From contig CANHKZ010000009.1 in assembly GCA_947461425.1 (NCBI GenBank), positions 1 through 39,937 of the forward strand: DNA of 39,937 bases. Direction: 5' to 3'. Below the pieces are notes generated by a model, which was not told where the DNA came from, ran no database searches, and saw only the letters and a program-made list of their open reading frames with translations. The DNA is from Flavobacteriaceae bacterium. GTDB taxonomy: Bacteria; Bacteroidota; Bacteroidia; Flavobacteriales; Flavobacteriaceae. Position 1 is the stretch's first letter, and each line of letters opens with the position of its first letter. Below are positions 1 through 8,228 of this stretch, in pieces. The position numbers and the translations under genes are program-made.

Positions 1-1039
1 AAAAATTAACAAAAGCACCTATGTGATTTGTAATGGTTTCAAAAGAGATGAGTATATAGCAAATGTTGCCCGCTTGATAAATAGCGGAAATAAAAATACA
101 ATTCCGATTATTGATAATTTTGAAGAGTTGGATTTATTACAAGCTCAAATAAAAGGAAAATTTAAAATTGGTATTCGTATTGCAGCGGAAGAAGAACCTA
201 AATTTGAGTTTTATACCTCTCGTTTAGGAATTGGCTACAAGAATATAGTGCCATTCTATAAAAAAGAAATCAAAGAAAATAAAAAGTTAGAACTTAAAAT
301 GTTACACTTTTTTATTAATACGGGTATAAACGACAATGCCTATTATTGGAATGAATTAGTAAAATGTATTAAAGTCTATGTAGCATTAAAAAAGGAATGT
401 CCTACACTGGACGGATTGAATATTGGAGGTGGTTTTCCGATTAAAAATTCATTGACATTTGAGTATGATTACCAATACATGATTGACGAAATTATTAATC
501 AAATTAAAATAGCTTGTGATGAGGCCGAAGTAGCGGTTCCAAATATTTTTACTGAGTTTGGATCGTTTACTGTTGGTGAGAGTGGTGGTGCTATTTACCA
601 AATTTTGTACCAAAAACAACAAAATGACAGAGAGAAATGGAACATGATTGATTCCTCTTTTATTACCACCTTACCTGATACTTGGGCAATTAACAAACGT
701 TTTATTATGCTGGCTGTAAACCGTTGGAACGATACATATGAGAGAGTTTTGTTGGGTGGTTTAACCTGCGATAGTGATGATTATTACAATTCAGAGCAAA
801 ATATGAATGCTATTTATTTACCAAAATACAATAAAGAAAAGCCGCTTTACATAGGTTTTTTCAACACTGGAGCGTATCAAGAAACTATTGGAGGCTATGG
901 AGGATTACACCATTGTTTGATTCCGCAACCCAAACATATTTTGATTGATAGAGATGAAAATGGTATTCTAGCTACTGAAGTATACTCTGAACAGCAAACT
1001 TCTGATGACGTTTTAAAAATTTTAGGTTATAAAAAATAA
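1..1039 (+). CDS. speA: Arginine decarboxylase, C-terminal part (5' end outside window)
   Basis: PLP-dependent decarboxylase of fold type III (alanine racemase-like barrel followed by a beta domain) converting arginine to agmatine, the first step of polyamine synthesis. The reading frame is open from base 2 (KINKSTYVICNGFK...), so the apparent GTG start at 23 is internal and the N-terminus with the PLP lysine lies outside the window. Visible family features are LNIGGGFP (PLP phosphate-binding glycines), FTEFGSFTVGESGG, and LLGGLTCDSDDYY, where the cysteine and aspartate match the catalytic pair of the family. About 345 residues are present; flavobacterial versions are usually about 460 aa, shorter than E. 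coli SpeA. The next gene is a deoxyhypusine-synthase-like protein 75 bp on, which supports arginine over lysine or diaminopimelate as substrate. Substrate assignment is by family resemblance. Confidence 0.85.
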   Translation, partial: KINKSTYVICNGFKRDEYIANVARLINSGNKNTIPIIDNFEELDLLQAQIKGKFKIGIRIAAEEEPKFEFYTSRLGIGYKNIVPFYKKEIKENKKLELKMLHFFINTGINDNAYYWNELVKCIKVYVALKKECPTLDGLNIGGGFPIKNSLTFEYDYQYMIDEIINQIKIACDEAEVAVPNIFTEFGSFTVGESGGAIYQILYQKQQNDREKWNMIDSSFITTLPDTWAINKRFIMLAVNRWNDTYERVLLGGLTCDSDDYYNSEQNMNAIYLPKYNKEKPLYIGFFNTGAYQETIGGYGGLHHCLIPQPKHILIDRDENGILATEVYSEQQTSDDVLKILGYKK

Positions 1040-1114
1040 TTCCCGAATTTATCTTTCAAAGAATATAATTTAACTCTATTTTAGTAGCACTATTTTAGAA
1101 TAAAAAAAATAAAA

Positions 1115-2086
1115 ATGAGCAAAGGACCGATAAGTCAATTTATTGAAAAACACTATCTACATTTCAATTCAGCATCTTTAGTAGATGCTGCAAAAGCCTA
1201 TGAACAACAATTGGCTAATGGTGCTAAAATGATGGTGAGTATGGCTGGAGCAATGAGTACAGCCGAAATTGGTAAAATTTTCTCAGAAATAATTCGCCAA
1301 GACAAAGTGCAAATTATTTCATGTACCGGAGCCAATCTTGAAGAAGACATTATGAATTTAGTGGCACACTCTCATTATGAAAGAGTGCCTAATTATCGTG
1401 ATTTAACACCACAAGACGAATGGGACTTGTTAGAGCGGGGATTGAATCGTGTGACTGATACTTGTATTCCAGAACATGAAGCTTTCCGTCGCTTACAAAA
1501 ACATATATATAAAATTTGGAAAGACGCAGACGATAAAGGAGAGCGTTATTTTCCTCATGAATTCATGTATAAAATGTTACTTTCTGGCGTTCTTGAAGAA
1601 TATTATGAAATTGACTTAAAAGATAGTTGGATGTATGCTGCCGCAGAAAAAAACTTACCTATTATTGTTCCAGGTTGGGAAGATAGTACTATGGGTAATA
1701 TTTTTGCTTCGTATGTAATCAAAGGAGAATTGAAAGCCTCAACTATGAAATCTGGAATTGAGTACATGACCTTCTTAGCGGATTGGTACCCAAAAAACAG
1801 TACTAATGGAATCGGATTTTTCCAAATTGGTGGTGGTATAGCAGGAGATTTCCCTATTTGTGTGGTTCCGATGTTGTATCAAGATATGGAAATGCATGAT
1901 ATTCCATTTTGGAGTTATTTTTGCCAAATATCAGATTCTACTACCAGTTATGGCTCTTATTCAGGTGCAGTTCCAAACGAGAAAATAACTTGGGGAAAGT
2001 TAGATATAAAAACCCCAAAATTTATTATTGAATCGGATGCTACTATTGTAGCTCCATTAATTTTTGCTTATTTATTAGACTTATAG
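1115..2086 (+). CDS. Deoxyhypusine synthase-like protein (probable homospermidine/spermidine-forming enzyme)
   Basis: 323-aa member of the deoxyhypusine synthase family. The C-terminus ITWGKLDIKTPK (Lys295) matches the WGK motif whose lysine forms the covalent aminobutyl intermediate in the eukaryotic enzyme. NAD-site features include MSMAGAMSTAEIG, SCTGANLEED and FFQIGGGIAGDFP. Bacteria lack eIF5A, and bacterial relatives of this family transfer the aminobutyl group to free putrescine, giving homospermidine; Flavobacterium species are known for homospermidine as their main polyamine. Position directly after arginine decarboxylase supports this role (arginine, agmatine, putrescine, homospermidine). 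No agmatinase lies between the two genes. Fold and family are clear; the exact product is inference. Confidence 0.85.
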   Translation: MSKGPISQFIEKHYLHFNSASLVDAAKAYEQQLANGAKMMVSMAGAMSTAEIGKIFSEIIRQDKVQIISCTGANLEEDIMNLVAHSHYERVPNYRDLTPQDEWDLLERGLNRVTDTCIPEHEAFRRLQKHIYKIWKDADDKGERYFPHEFMYKMLLSGVLEEYYEIDLKDSWMYAAAEKNLPIIVPGWEDSTMGNIFASYVIKGELKASTMKSGIEYMTFLADWYPKNSTNGIGFFQIGGGIAGDFPICVVPMLYQDMEMHDIPFWSYFCQISDSTTSYGSYSGAVPNEKITWGKLDIKTPKFIIESDATIVAPLIFAYLLDL

Positions 2087-2099
2087 AATAGACCCCCGT

Positions 2100-2489
2100 A
2101 TGAAAAGAGTAATTGTTGACTACGCTAAACTTACCAATGAAATTTTAAACCTTTTAGTTGAAAAATTTCCTGATGGTTATGATGATTCTGACATTATCCG
2201 TTTTAGAAATGCAAAAAACGAATTGATTGAAGCCGTTGAGGTTCGCACTAACGATACTATTTATTTAGTAAAAGTAAGTACGAAACTTTCTGACCGAATT
2301 GAAAACTACGATGAGGATGATGAAATTCTTAATGTTGTAGTGGATCCTATAAAAGAAATCGAATTAGAAGTAGATGATACTGAAGATGATTCTGAGGATG
2401 AAGATCTAGATACCCAAGACAGCGACAGTGAAGACGAAGATTTGGGAAATCTTGAAGAGGACCTAGACGAAGAAGATAATGAAGATTAA
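2100..2489 (+). CDS. Small protein with highly acidic, low-complexity C-terminus
   Basis: 129 aa, starting 13 bp after the preceding stop and so probably in the same transcript. Residues 1-80 look globular (MKRVIVDYAKLTNEILNLL...). From about residue 85 the chain is nearly all Asp/Glu/Ser and contains the hexapeptide SEDEDL twice. There is no signal peptide, membrane segment or catalytic motif. I do not recognise a function. An acidic tail behind polyamine genes could bind polycations or a basic protein such as a ribosomal or nucleoid protein, but that is speculation. The gene ends at a strong terminator. Confidence 0.8.
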   Translation: MKRVIVDYAKLTNEILNLLVEKFPDGYDDSDIIRFRNAKNELIEAVEVRTNDTIYLVKVSTKLSDRIENYDEDDEILNVVVDPIKEIELEVDDTEDDSEDEDLDTQDSDSEDEDLGNLEEDLDEEDNED

Positions 2490-2505
2490 AAAAGAATTCA
2501 AATAT

Positions 2506-2542
2506 AAAAAGGCTATCTTTTTCATTTTAGATAGCCTTTTTT
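2506..2542. terminator. Bidirectional rho-independent terminator
   Basis: The arms GGCTATCT (2511-2518) and AGATAGCC (2529-2536) pair perfectly around a 10-nt loop. An A5 run precedes and a T6 run follows, so the hairpin can end transcripts from both sides. It sits between the convergent acidic-protein gene (+) and DinB gene (-). Confidence 0.85.
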
Positions 2543-2551
2543 ATTGGAAAA

Positions 2552-3067
2552 TTAAAAATACATTTCTTGAAATACTTTTTGATGATGCTTTTGGTGACCA
2601 ATTACCATAAAACCTAAAGCACGAACTGAAATTGATTGATCTGATGCTATTCCTTTTCTTACCAATTGTTCTTGAGAAAAACTTTTGAAAAGTAACAAAT
2701 TAGAATGTCTAACTGCCGATAATTCTGTCAGTAAATCTTGAAGACTTCTTTTGTTAGCGATGGTATTATTTGCATAACTATTTTCATCAAAACCAGCTAA
2801 CGGAGTAGCATCATTTCTTGATATACGTAGAGCACGATAGGCTAGAATTCGTTCCGTATCAATAATATGTTGTATAATCTCTTTTATTGTCCATTTACCC
2901 TCCGCATAACGATAATCAAATTTATCCATCGGTAAATTTTGAACAAACCGAATAAAATCATGCAAACATATTTCTAATTCTTCTACTAACTCTACCTCTC
3001 CTGCAGCCTTAAAATAGGTTAAGCAATAGGCAGGATATTCATTTTCTAATAACTGACTCGTTTTCAT
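2552..3067 (-). CDS. DinB/YfiT-superfamily protein (putative metal-dependent thiol transferase)
   Basis: 171-aa four-helix-bundle protein. The metal-binding pattern of DinB_2 is present: His67 in IKEIIQHIIDTE, and His158 with His162 in GHQKHHQKV. Members of this superfamily include bacillithiol S-transferases; the window also encodes BshA at 37913-39046, so the organism probably makes bacillithiol and such a role fits. The gene starts 11 bp after the ppc stop and should be cotranscribed with it, although no functional link to PEP carboxylase is evident. The family is clear from the helix-1 WTIKEIIQH and C-terminal HxxHH signatures; the substrate is unknown. Confidence 0.85.
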   Translation of the reverse strand: MKTSQLLENEYPAYCLTYFKAAGEVELVEELEICLHDFIRFVQNLPMDKFDYRYAEGKWTIKEIIQHIIDTERILAYRALRISRNDATPLAGFDENSYANNTIANKRSLQDLLTELSAVRHSNLLLFKSFSQEQLVRKGIASDQSISVRALGFMVIGHQKHHQKVFQEMYF

Positions 3068-3078
3068 AGTAAATAAAT

Positions 3079-5664
3079 TTAAGCTGAATTTCTACTGGCA
3101 TTTGTATTTCCAAAAAGTGATCGAGTAACAATTTTTTCATAGACCTTAATCAACTTTTCATCTGGATTTTTTTGTTTTAATAATTCATTAATTCGAGTTA
3201 ACCCATATTGTTGTATTGTTAACAATGGCAATACTATATGCTCTCTAACCTCAATAGAAGCTTTTCCATCTGGGTAATTTTCCATCAACTCTTTATGCCC
3301 GGCAATTTTCAACAATAATCGCTTAGTTTCTAAAAATTCACTGTGGATAATTTTCCAAAAATCACCGTATTCAGGATCTTTACTCATGTAAGCCGTCAAC
3401 GGAAAAAATGATTTGGCCAATGACATCATACTGTTTTCTAATAAAGTTTTGAAAAATAACGATCCATTATACAAATCTTGAACCAGATGCCATTGATTGG
3501 TTTCCTCAAAATGTTTTAATGCAGTCCCAACTCCAAAAAAACCGGGTACATTTTGTTTCAACTGACTCCAAGAACCTACAAAAGGAATTGCACGCAAGTC
3601 GGCAAAATCTAGAGTTTCAGACTTGCTTCTTTTTGAAGGACGACTACCAATATTAGTTTTAGCATAATATTTAAGCGTACTCATTTTTTCTAAATATGGA
3701 ATGAATTTTGGATGATTTTTAAAACTTAAATATTTTTCATATCCTAATTCAGCCAATTGATCTAAAATAACTTTTTCGTTGCTAGTTAATTCATTTCTAC
3801 CTTTAGCAAAAACCTGATTAGTGACGCCCGCGCTTAATAGATTCTCTAAGTTATAACGACAGGAATCTAAAGTTCCAAAATTAGAACTAATGGTTTGTCC
3901 CTGAACTGTAATCTGAATTTCGTTGTTTTCAATTTTTGGACCTAAAGAGGCATAGAATTTATGCGTTTTTCCTCCACCACGAGCAGGAGGACCACCTCGA
4001 CCATCAAAGAAAATTGCTTTAATTCCATACTGTCTTGAAATCTCCGTTAACGACTCTTTCGCTTTATAGATACTCCAATTGGCCATTAAATAGCCACCGT
4101 CTTTTGTTCCGTCAGAAAAACCTAACATGATAGTTTGTTTGTTATTTCTTTCTTTTAAATGCTTTGCATAAGCCGGATTAGTATATAACTTCTCCATAAT
4201 TATATGGGCATTTTGTAAATCGTCAATAGATTCAAATAAAGGAATGATATCGACAGTTAGGGTTTCCCAATTACTTAGTTTAAAAAGTGCAAAGGTTTCC
4301 ATTATATTCAGCGCGCTTTCATTGTTGCTAATAATGTATCGGTTAGAACCAAATTCACCATTATTTTTTTGAATTGTTTTTATAGCTTGAATCGAACCTA
4401 AAGTAGAATTTGTCATTTCGTTTTCAAAATCTTCAGGAACTAAATTCCCAGAGACATTGGACAAAATAGCAAACTTTTCATTTTCCGAAAGCGAAAAATA
4501 ATTGGTAGGAAAAATGGATGAATTTGATTTCAAATAAAAATTCACAACATCTTTAAAGACCACATCATGAATTTTACTGTTTTGACGAATATCGAGTGAA
4601 GCAAAATGAAATCCAAATAAATTTACTTTAATTAAAAGCGCATCCAATTGATCTAAATATAACGATTGATGTTTTTCAATAACTATTAAACGAATTTTTT
4701 TTAATTGTATTTTGAATTCCTCTAGGGTAATAAAAATTTCTCCTTTAGAATAAAATACAGAACGATACAATTTTTGTTCTAATTCTGAAATTAAAATATC
4801 GAGACCTGAAAATGTTAATTTTCGCTTAAGATTTCTTATTTCTACATAGTAACATTTTAAAATTGAAGTCCTCAAACGGTCTGCAACTTTTAAGGTAATT
4901 TCAGTAGTCACAAATGGATTTCCATCACGATCACCTCCAGGCCAAAAACCCAATTTAATTAATGGATTAGTAATAGAATTTCCATTAAATAAATTCTTTT
5001 CTAGATAATGAACCATCTCGCCCGACGTTTCATAAAAAACATTTTCCAAATACCAAATTAAACTTACCGCTTCATCATAAGGATTTGGCTTTTCATTTTG
5101 AATGAATGGGGTTTTGCCTAATTGGGCCAACAATTGTTTAATTACCAGTAAATTATTAGTGCGAATTGCATCGGTTAAGTCGTTTATAATTCCAAGTACT
5201 GCACCTGGATAAAATTGAGTTGGATGTGCTGTTAAAACAGTTCTGACATTGAAGTTTTCTAAAAACTCAGTCAACTCAACCTGGTTATTAATAGTATCTG
5301 ATTTTTCTTTGATATCCCGTAAAGATCCTCTTCCTTCCATATTATTTACTTTAGAAAAGGCAGCATCTTCAATGGCATCAAAAAGCACGATTTGTCGCTC
5401 TATATATTGAATAAATCGAAACATCAAATCTATCTTATCTGTTTCTGAATCAGTATGCAAATATTTTTTAGCAAAAAAATTAACGATTTCAACTGGCGTT
5501 TCTTGTTTTTTAAAACCGGTGTCACACACATCTGTAAATAAAGGAAGTAAAACACCCGTATTATCAATTGAATCAAATGGTAAGGTTATAAATACACTGT
5601 TGTAAATGTGATATTTAGAAAGCACTTCTTGTTTAAAACGTTCAATTTTAGGAAGCGTGTACAT
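3079..5664 (-). CDS. ppc: Phosphoenolpyruvate carboxylase
   Basis: Cytosolic enzyme that adds bicarbonate to PEP to give oxaloacetate, replenishing the TCA cycle. At 861 aa it is close to the usual 850-950 aa. TAHPTQ contains the catalytic His147 (usual form TAHPTE; Gln replaces Glu here). GGDRDGNPFVT, MLGFSDGTKDGGYL and the mobile loop FDGRGGPPARGGG are all present. The C-terminus is SLFGNTNASRNSA; the usual C-terminal NTG motif appears as NTNASRN. Anaplerotic CO2 fixation is of interest because the window also carries proteorhodopsin, and light-stimulated anaplerosis has been reported in marine flavobacteria; that link is inference here. Confidence 0.96.
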   Translation of the reverse strand: MYTLPKIERFKQEVLSKYHIYNSVFITLPFDSIDNTGVLLPLFTDVCDTGFKKQETPVEIVNFFAKKYLHTDSETDKIDLMFRFIQYIERQIVLFDAIEDAAFSKVNNMEGRGSLRDIKEKSDTINNQVELTEFLENFNVRTVLTAHPTQFYPGAVLGIINDLTDAIRTNNLLVIKQLLAQLGKTPFIQNEKPNPYDEAVSLIWYLENVFYETSGEMVHYLEKNLFNGNSITNPLIKLGFWPGGDRDGNPFVTTEITLKVADRLRTSILKCYYVEIRNLKRKLTFSGLDILISELEQKLYRSVFYSKGEIFITLEEFKIQLKKIRLIVIEKHQSLYLDQLDALLIKVNLFGFHFASLDIRQNSKIHDVVFKDVVNFYLKSNSSIFPTNYFSLSENEKFAILSNVSGNLVPEDFENEMTNSTLGSIQAIKTIQKNNGEFGSNRYIISNNESALNIMETFALFKLSNWETLTVDIIPLFESIDDLQNAHIIMEKLYTNPAYAKHLKERNNKQTIMLGFSDGTKDGGYLMANWSIYKAKESLTEISRQYGIKAIFFDGRGGPPARGGGKTHKFYASLGPKIENNEIQITVQGQTISSNFGTLDSCRYNLENLLSAGVTNQVFAKGRNELTSNEKVILDQLAELGYEKYLSFKNHPKFIPYLEKMSTLKYYAKTNIGSRPSKRSKSETLDFADLRAIPFVGSWSQLKQNVPGFFGVGTALKHFEETNQWHLVQDLYNGSLFFKTLLENSMMSLAKSFFPLTAYMSKDPEYGDFWKIIHSEFLETKRLLLKIAGHKELMENYPDGKASIEVREHIVLPLLTIQQYGLTRINELLKQKNPDEKLIKVYEKIVTRSLFGNTNASRNSA

Positions 5665-5724
5665 AAGTAAAGGATAAAGTTAGTTGTTTGTTGTAATAAA
5701 AGTAGTTGTTAAATCAATTGGCAT

Positions 5725-5753
5725 AAAAAAACCCCAAGAACAAACTTGAGGTT
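5725..5753 (-). terminator. Terminator downstream of the Lrp-family gene
   Basis: Imperfect hairpin of AACCCCAAG (5730-5738) against CTTGAGGTT (5745-5753) with one mismatch. On the minus strand it is followed by a run of U (A6 at 5725-5730). It lies between the Lrp gene stop (5778) and the ppc start (5664), so ppc probably has its own promoter. Confidence 0.75.
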
Positions 5754-5777
5754 ATAGTATAATTATAGCATCAAGTA

Positions 5778-6257
5778 TTACATGTTTTTAAAAATAGTAT
5801 GCATCAATCGCTTCTTATCGTTTATGCTTTCTTCCAATGAAATCATAGTTTCTGTTCTATAAACTCCATCTATATCATCAATCATGAAAATCACGTCTTT
5901 AGCATGTTTAGTATCTTTAGCTCTGATTTTACAAAAAATATTAAACTTACCTGTAGTGACAGAGGCAACAGTTACAAATGGAATTTCATTAATTCGTTCT
6001 AAAACAAATTTTGTCTGAGAAGTGTTGTTAAGAAAAACACCAACATAAGCAATGAAGGAATATCCTAATTTATCATAATCAAGAACAAGAGAAGAACCCA
6101 TTATTATTCCTGCATCTTCCATTTTTTTTACTCTAACATGAACTGTTCCCGCAGAAATCAATAATTTTTTTGCAATGTCCGTAAAAGGAATTCTAGTATT
6201 GTCAATTAACATATCTAAAATCTGGTGATCTACTTCATCTAAACGAAACTTACTCAT
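5778..6257 (-). CDS. Lrp/AsnC-family transcriptional regulator
   Basis: 159 aa: an N-terminal winged helix-turn-helix (about residues 5-60; LDEVDHQILDML, then TDIAKKLLISAGTVHVRVKKME) and a C-terminal RAM/ligand-binding domain (about 65-145; YVGVFLNN..., VASVTTGKFNIFCKI). These proteins assemble as dimers to octamers and sense amino acids or other small metabolites. The effector cannot be read from sequence. It is flanked by a terminator downstream. Upstream, around 6289-6297, the minus strand reads TAATCTTTG, a near match to the -7 box with one extra base. Confidence 0.92.
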   Translation of the reverse strand: MSKFRLDEVDHQILDMLIDNTRIPFTDIAKKLLISAGTVHVRVKKMEDAGIIMGSSLVLDYDKLGYSFIAYVGVFLNNTSQTKFVLERINEIPFVTVASVTTGKFNIFCKIRAKDTKHAKDVIFMIDDIDGVYRTETMISLEESINDKKRLMHTIFKNM

Positions 6258-6334
6258 AACTTTTTAATTAATATTATTAATTAGATAAACAAAGATTAAA
6301 AATATACATAAAATTCATACAAAGCTAGATAAAA

Positions 6335-7489
6335 CTATTTTTTTATCAACCCATTAACAAATTCAATGTCATTATTTAAATAAAAATTAGCTTTTTGATC
6401 TAATTCAGGAAAAGTATTTGTAGCGCTCATAAATGTGGCTCCATTTCCATCGAATTCAATATGGCCGAAACAACTTTCTAAATTTTCAATTTGACTAATG
6501 TATGCATTAAAACAAATTTGTTCTTCAATCAATTCTTCTTTGTATTGAGCTGCAAAATTGATGATTTTTTCATTACCATCATAATATATTTTGATATTTT
6601 TATACAAAAAATCACAAAAAATAGGATTATTTTGTGAAATATTTAAATATTCGTCGATTTTATTGAAAACTATATCGTTTTCGTTAATTATCTTAAATGC
6701 CGAAATTAGTGAGAAAAATAGGTATTTTCTTGTTTGTTCGCGTTCATAATCATTTGGAAAATGACCCGCTTCAAATAAAATGGTTGGAACTCCAAAATAT
6801 TGAAAAGTATCACCTACACAATTGAAATTAAAAGAATCATCAAACCTTCCAATTTGACCGGGTATGTATTTTTTTAAGATATCATTTACACCTGCAATTA
6901 GGTTTATTGCTTTTAATCTTGAAGGATTAATTTCGCATTCTTGATTATAAGCGGGAGCTAAAAAAGATACTGTAGCTGGCATATTAGTATTTCCAACACT
7001 ATAAATAGTTCTTTGATCATGAAGGTTAAAACAAAAATCAGGATTAAATGATTCAAAAATTGACCTAAGAACTTTACTTTCTGGTTGTGATAAATCTTGT
7101 GAATCTCTATTTAAGTCGACTAAATTTGCATTTTCTCTGGTATATAGGGTTGCTCCATCAGGATTCAACATCGGAATCCAAAGGATAGTGAAATTTTCTA
7201 AATAGAGCTTTGCTTCCGTTGAATCGCTTGCAAAAAAATTAAAACAATCAAAAGAAGCCTTTGTAGTGGTACTTTCATCACCATGCATTTGTGACCAAAG
7301 CAAAATTTTAATTGGACCAGAGCCAATTTGATAACTGTAAATTGATTTCCCTAGAACAGATTTCCCAATAATTTGCAATTGTTTTTTTGTGTTTAAACGA
7401 TCTAAAATTGGCTCAATGTGATCTAAAGTAATATAACGACCTTGAATAGTTTGTTCTTTATTAAGTGTAAACAATGATTCTAAATCCAT
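6335..7489 (-). CDS. M14-family zinc carboxypeptidase-like protein
   Basis: 384 aa, no signal peptide, so probably cytoplasmic. The zinc ligands of M14 peptidases are present: His69 and Glu72 in MHGDEST, and His157 in FNLHDQR. Substrate carboxylate-binding Asn/Arg occur in DLNRDS (Arg128), and Glu240 in LFEAGHFPND fits the catalytic general base. The C-terminal 120 residues are a poorly defined extra domain. Likely substrates are peptides or murein-type peptides; I cannot choose. It is divergent from the XRE regulator, and its predicted promoter is overlapped by a TTGTAAA-type palindrome, so it may be a target of that regulator. Confidence 0.87.
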   Translation of the reverse strand: MDLESLFTLNKEQTIQGRYITLDHIEPILDRLNTKKQLQIIGKSVLGKSIYSYQIGSGPIKILLWSQMHGDESTTTKASFDCFNFFASDSTEAKLYLENFTILWIPMLNPDGATLYTRENANLVDLNRDSQDLSQPESKVLRSIFESFNPDFCFNLHDQRTIYSVGNTNMPATVSFLAPAYNQECEINPSRLKAINLIAGVNDILKKYIPGQIGRFDDSFNFNCVGDTFQYFGVPTILFEAGHFPNDYEREQTRKYLFFSLISAFKIINENDIVFNKIDEYLNISQNNPIFCDFLYKNIKIYYDGNEKIINFAAQYKEELIEEQICFNAYISQIENLESCFGHIEFDGNGATFMSATNTFPELDQKANFYLNNDIEFVNGLIKK

Positions 7490-7510
7490 AGCATTTTAAA
7501 TTTAATTTTA

Positions 7511-7537
7511 CAAAAGTAAACATCTTTATATTTACAA
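7511..7537 (-). promoter_or_regulatory. Predicted promoter of the M14 peptidase gene
   Basis: Minus strand reads TACTTTTG (7518-7511), a perfect TAnnTTTG -7 box, with TTG (7537-7535) 16 bp upstream as a -33 element. The box ends 21 bp before the ATG. The -33 element lies inside the palindrome TTTACAATTGTAAA. Confidence 0.5.
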
Positions 7538-7779
7538 TTGTAAACTGTATTTGATTCTAATAATTTAGTTTTGTAAACAGGATTTGTTTGTTTTAAACTC
7601 TCTAATTCTCCTAAACTGTTAGTATTTGTAAACTACATCTTTTTTAAATTTAAAAATATTGTAAATCAGTTATTTAAATATCATTACTTAAACTAAATTA
7701 TATTATAAATACCCCTTTATTTTACATTAAAATTGCAGTTACGACCGTTTGTATCTATTTATTAATTACATTTGTAAAC
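7531..7779. promoter_or_regulatory. Cluster of TTGTAAAC sites, probable operators of the XRE regulator
   Basis: The 316-bp gap between the M14 and XRE genes contains TTGTAAAC at 7538-7545, 7571-7578, 7626-7633 and 7772-7779, plus the variant TTGTAAAT at 7659-7666. Two sites are palindromes: TTTACAATTGTAAA (7531-7544, perfect) and TTACA-TT-TGTAA (7766-7777). The first overlaps the -33 element of the M14 promoter and the second overlaps the -7 box of the XRE promoter. This layout suggests binding by the dimeric XRE protein and control of both genes. The repeats are seen directly; the regulatory role is inferred. Confidence 0.55.
7749..7774 (+). promoter_or_regulatory. Predicted promoter of the XRE regulator
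   Basis: TACATTTG at 7767-7774 is a perfect TAnnTTTG -7 box, 31 bp before the chosen ATG. A TTG at 7749-7751 could act as the -33 element, although the spacing of 15 bp is short. The -7 box is embedded in an inverted repeat, as expected for autorepression. Confidence 0.5.
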
Positions 7780-7805
7780 AACTAGTATTAACAACACTTT
7801 CTGCA

Positions 7806-8228
7806 ATGATAAACACCGAAGATTTTATAAAAAGATTAGAAAATATATTGGAATACTACAATTTGAATGCTTCAGCTTTTGCCGATAAAATTAGTGTACA
7901 ACGCTCTAGCCTGTCTCACCTCCTATCGGGACGAAACAAACCTAGCTTGGATTTTATTCTTAAAATTTTAGAAGTTTTCCCAGAAGTAGATTTGTACTGG
8001 ATTCTATATGGAAAAGGTACTTTTCCAAAATCTTTGGAGACACATCAATTAATTCAAAATCCTACTACTCCATCGTCTTCTGTTAAAAGTGATGTTACAT
8101 TGTTTTCTACAATTTCACCAAACAAAGAAACAACTTTGGCTGAAACTGAAAAAATAGAAAAAACTATCCTCGAAAAAATAGTTTTCTTCTATACGGACGG
8201 TAGTTTTAAAGAATACAAATCCAATTAG
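7806..8228 (+). CDS. XRE-family helix-turn-helix regulator
   Basis: 140 aa from the ATG at 7806 (MINTEDFIKRLENILEYY). This start is preferred over an upstream one at 7749 because the latter would place the -7 box and an operator inside the coding region. Residues 3-65 form a Cro/C1-type HTH (LNASAFADKISVQRSSLSHL, then LSGRNKPSLDFILKIL, then VDLYWILYGKG). The rest is a polar, Ser/Thr-rich tail ending in a basic/aromatic patch (KIVFFYTDGSFKEYKSN). This type of single-domain regulator is common in Flavobacteriaceae and resembles phage repressors, but no phage genes are near. Its stop overlaps the convergent acyltransferase stop by 4 bp. Confidence 0.88.
   Translation: MINTEDFIKRLENILEYYNLNASAFADKISVQRSSLSHLLSGRNKPSLDFILKILEVFPEVDLYWILYGKGTFPKSLETHQLIQNPTTPSSSVKSDVTLFSTISPNKETTLAETEKIEKTILEKIVFFYTDGSFKEYKSN

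Noticed and set aside
7806..8228. XRE regulator as remnant of a prophage or the antitoxin of a toxin pair
   Set aside because: No integrase, capsid, toxin or attachment repeat lies nearby; both neighbours are ordinary chromosomal genes.
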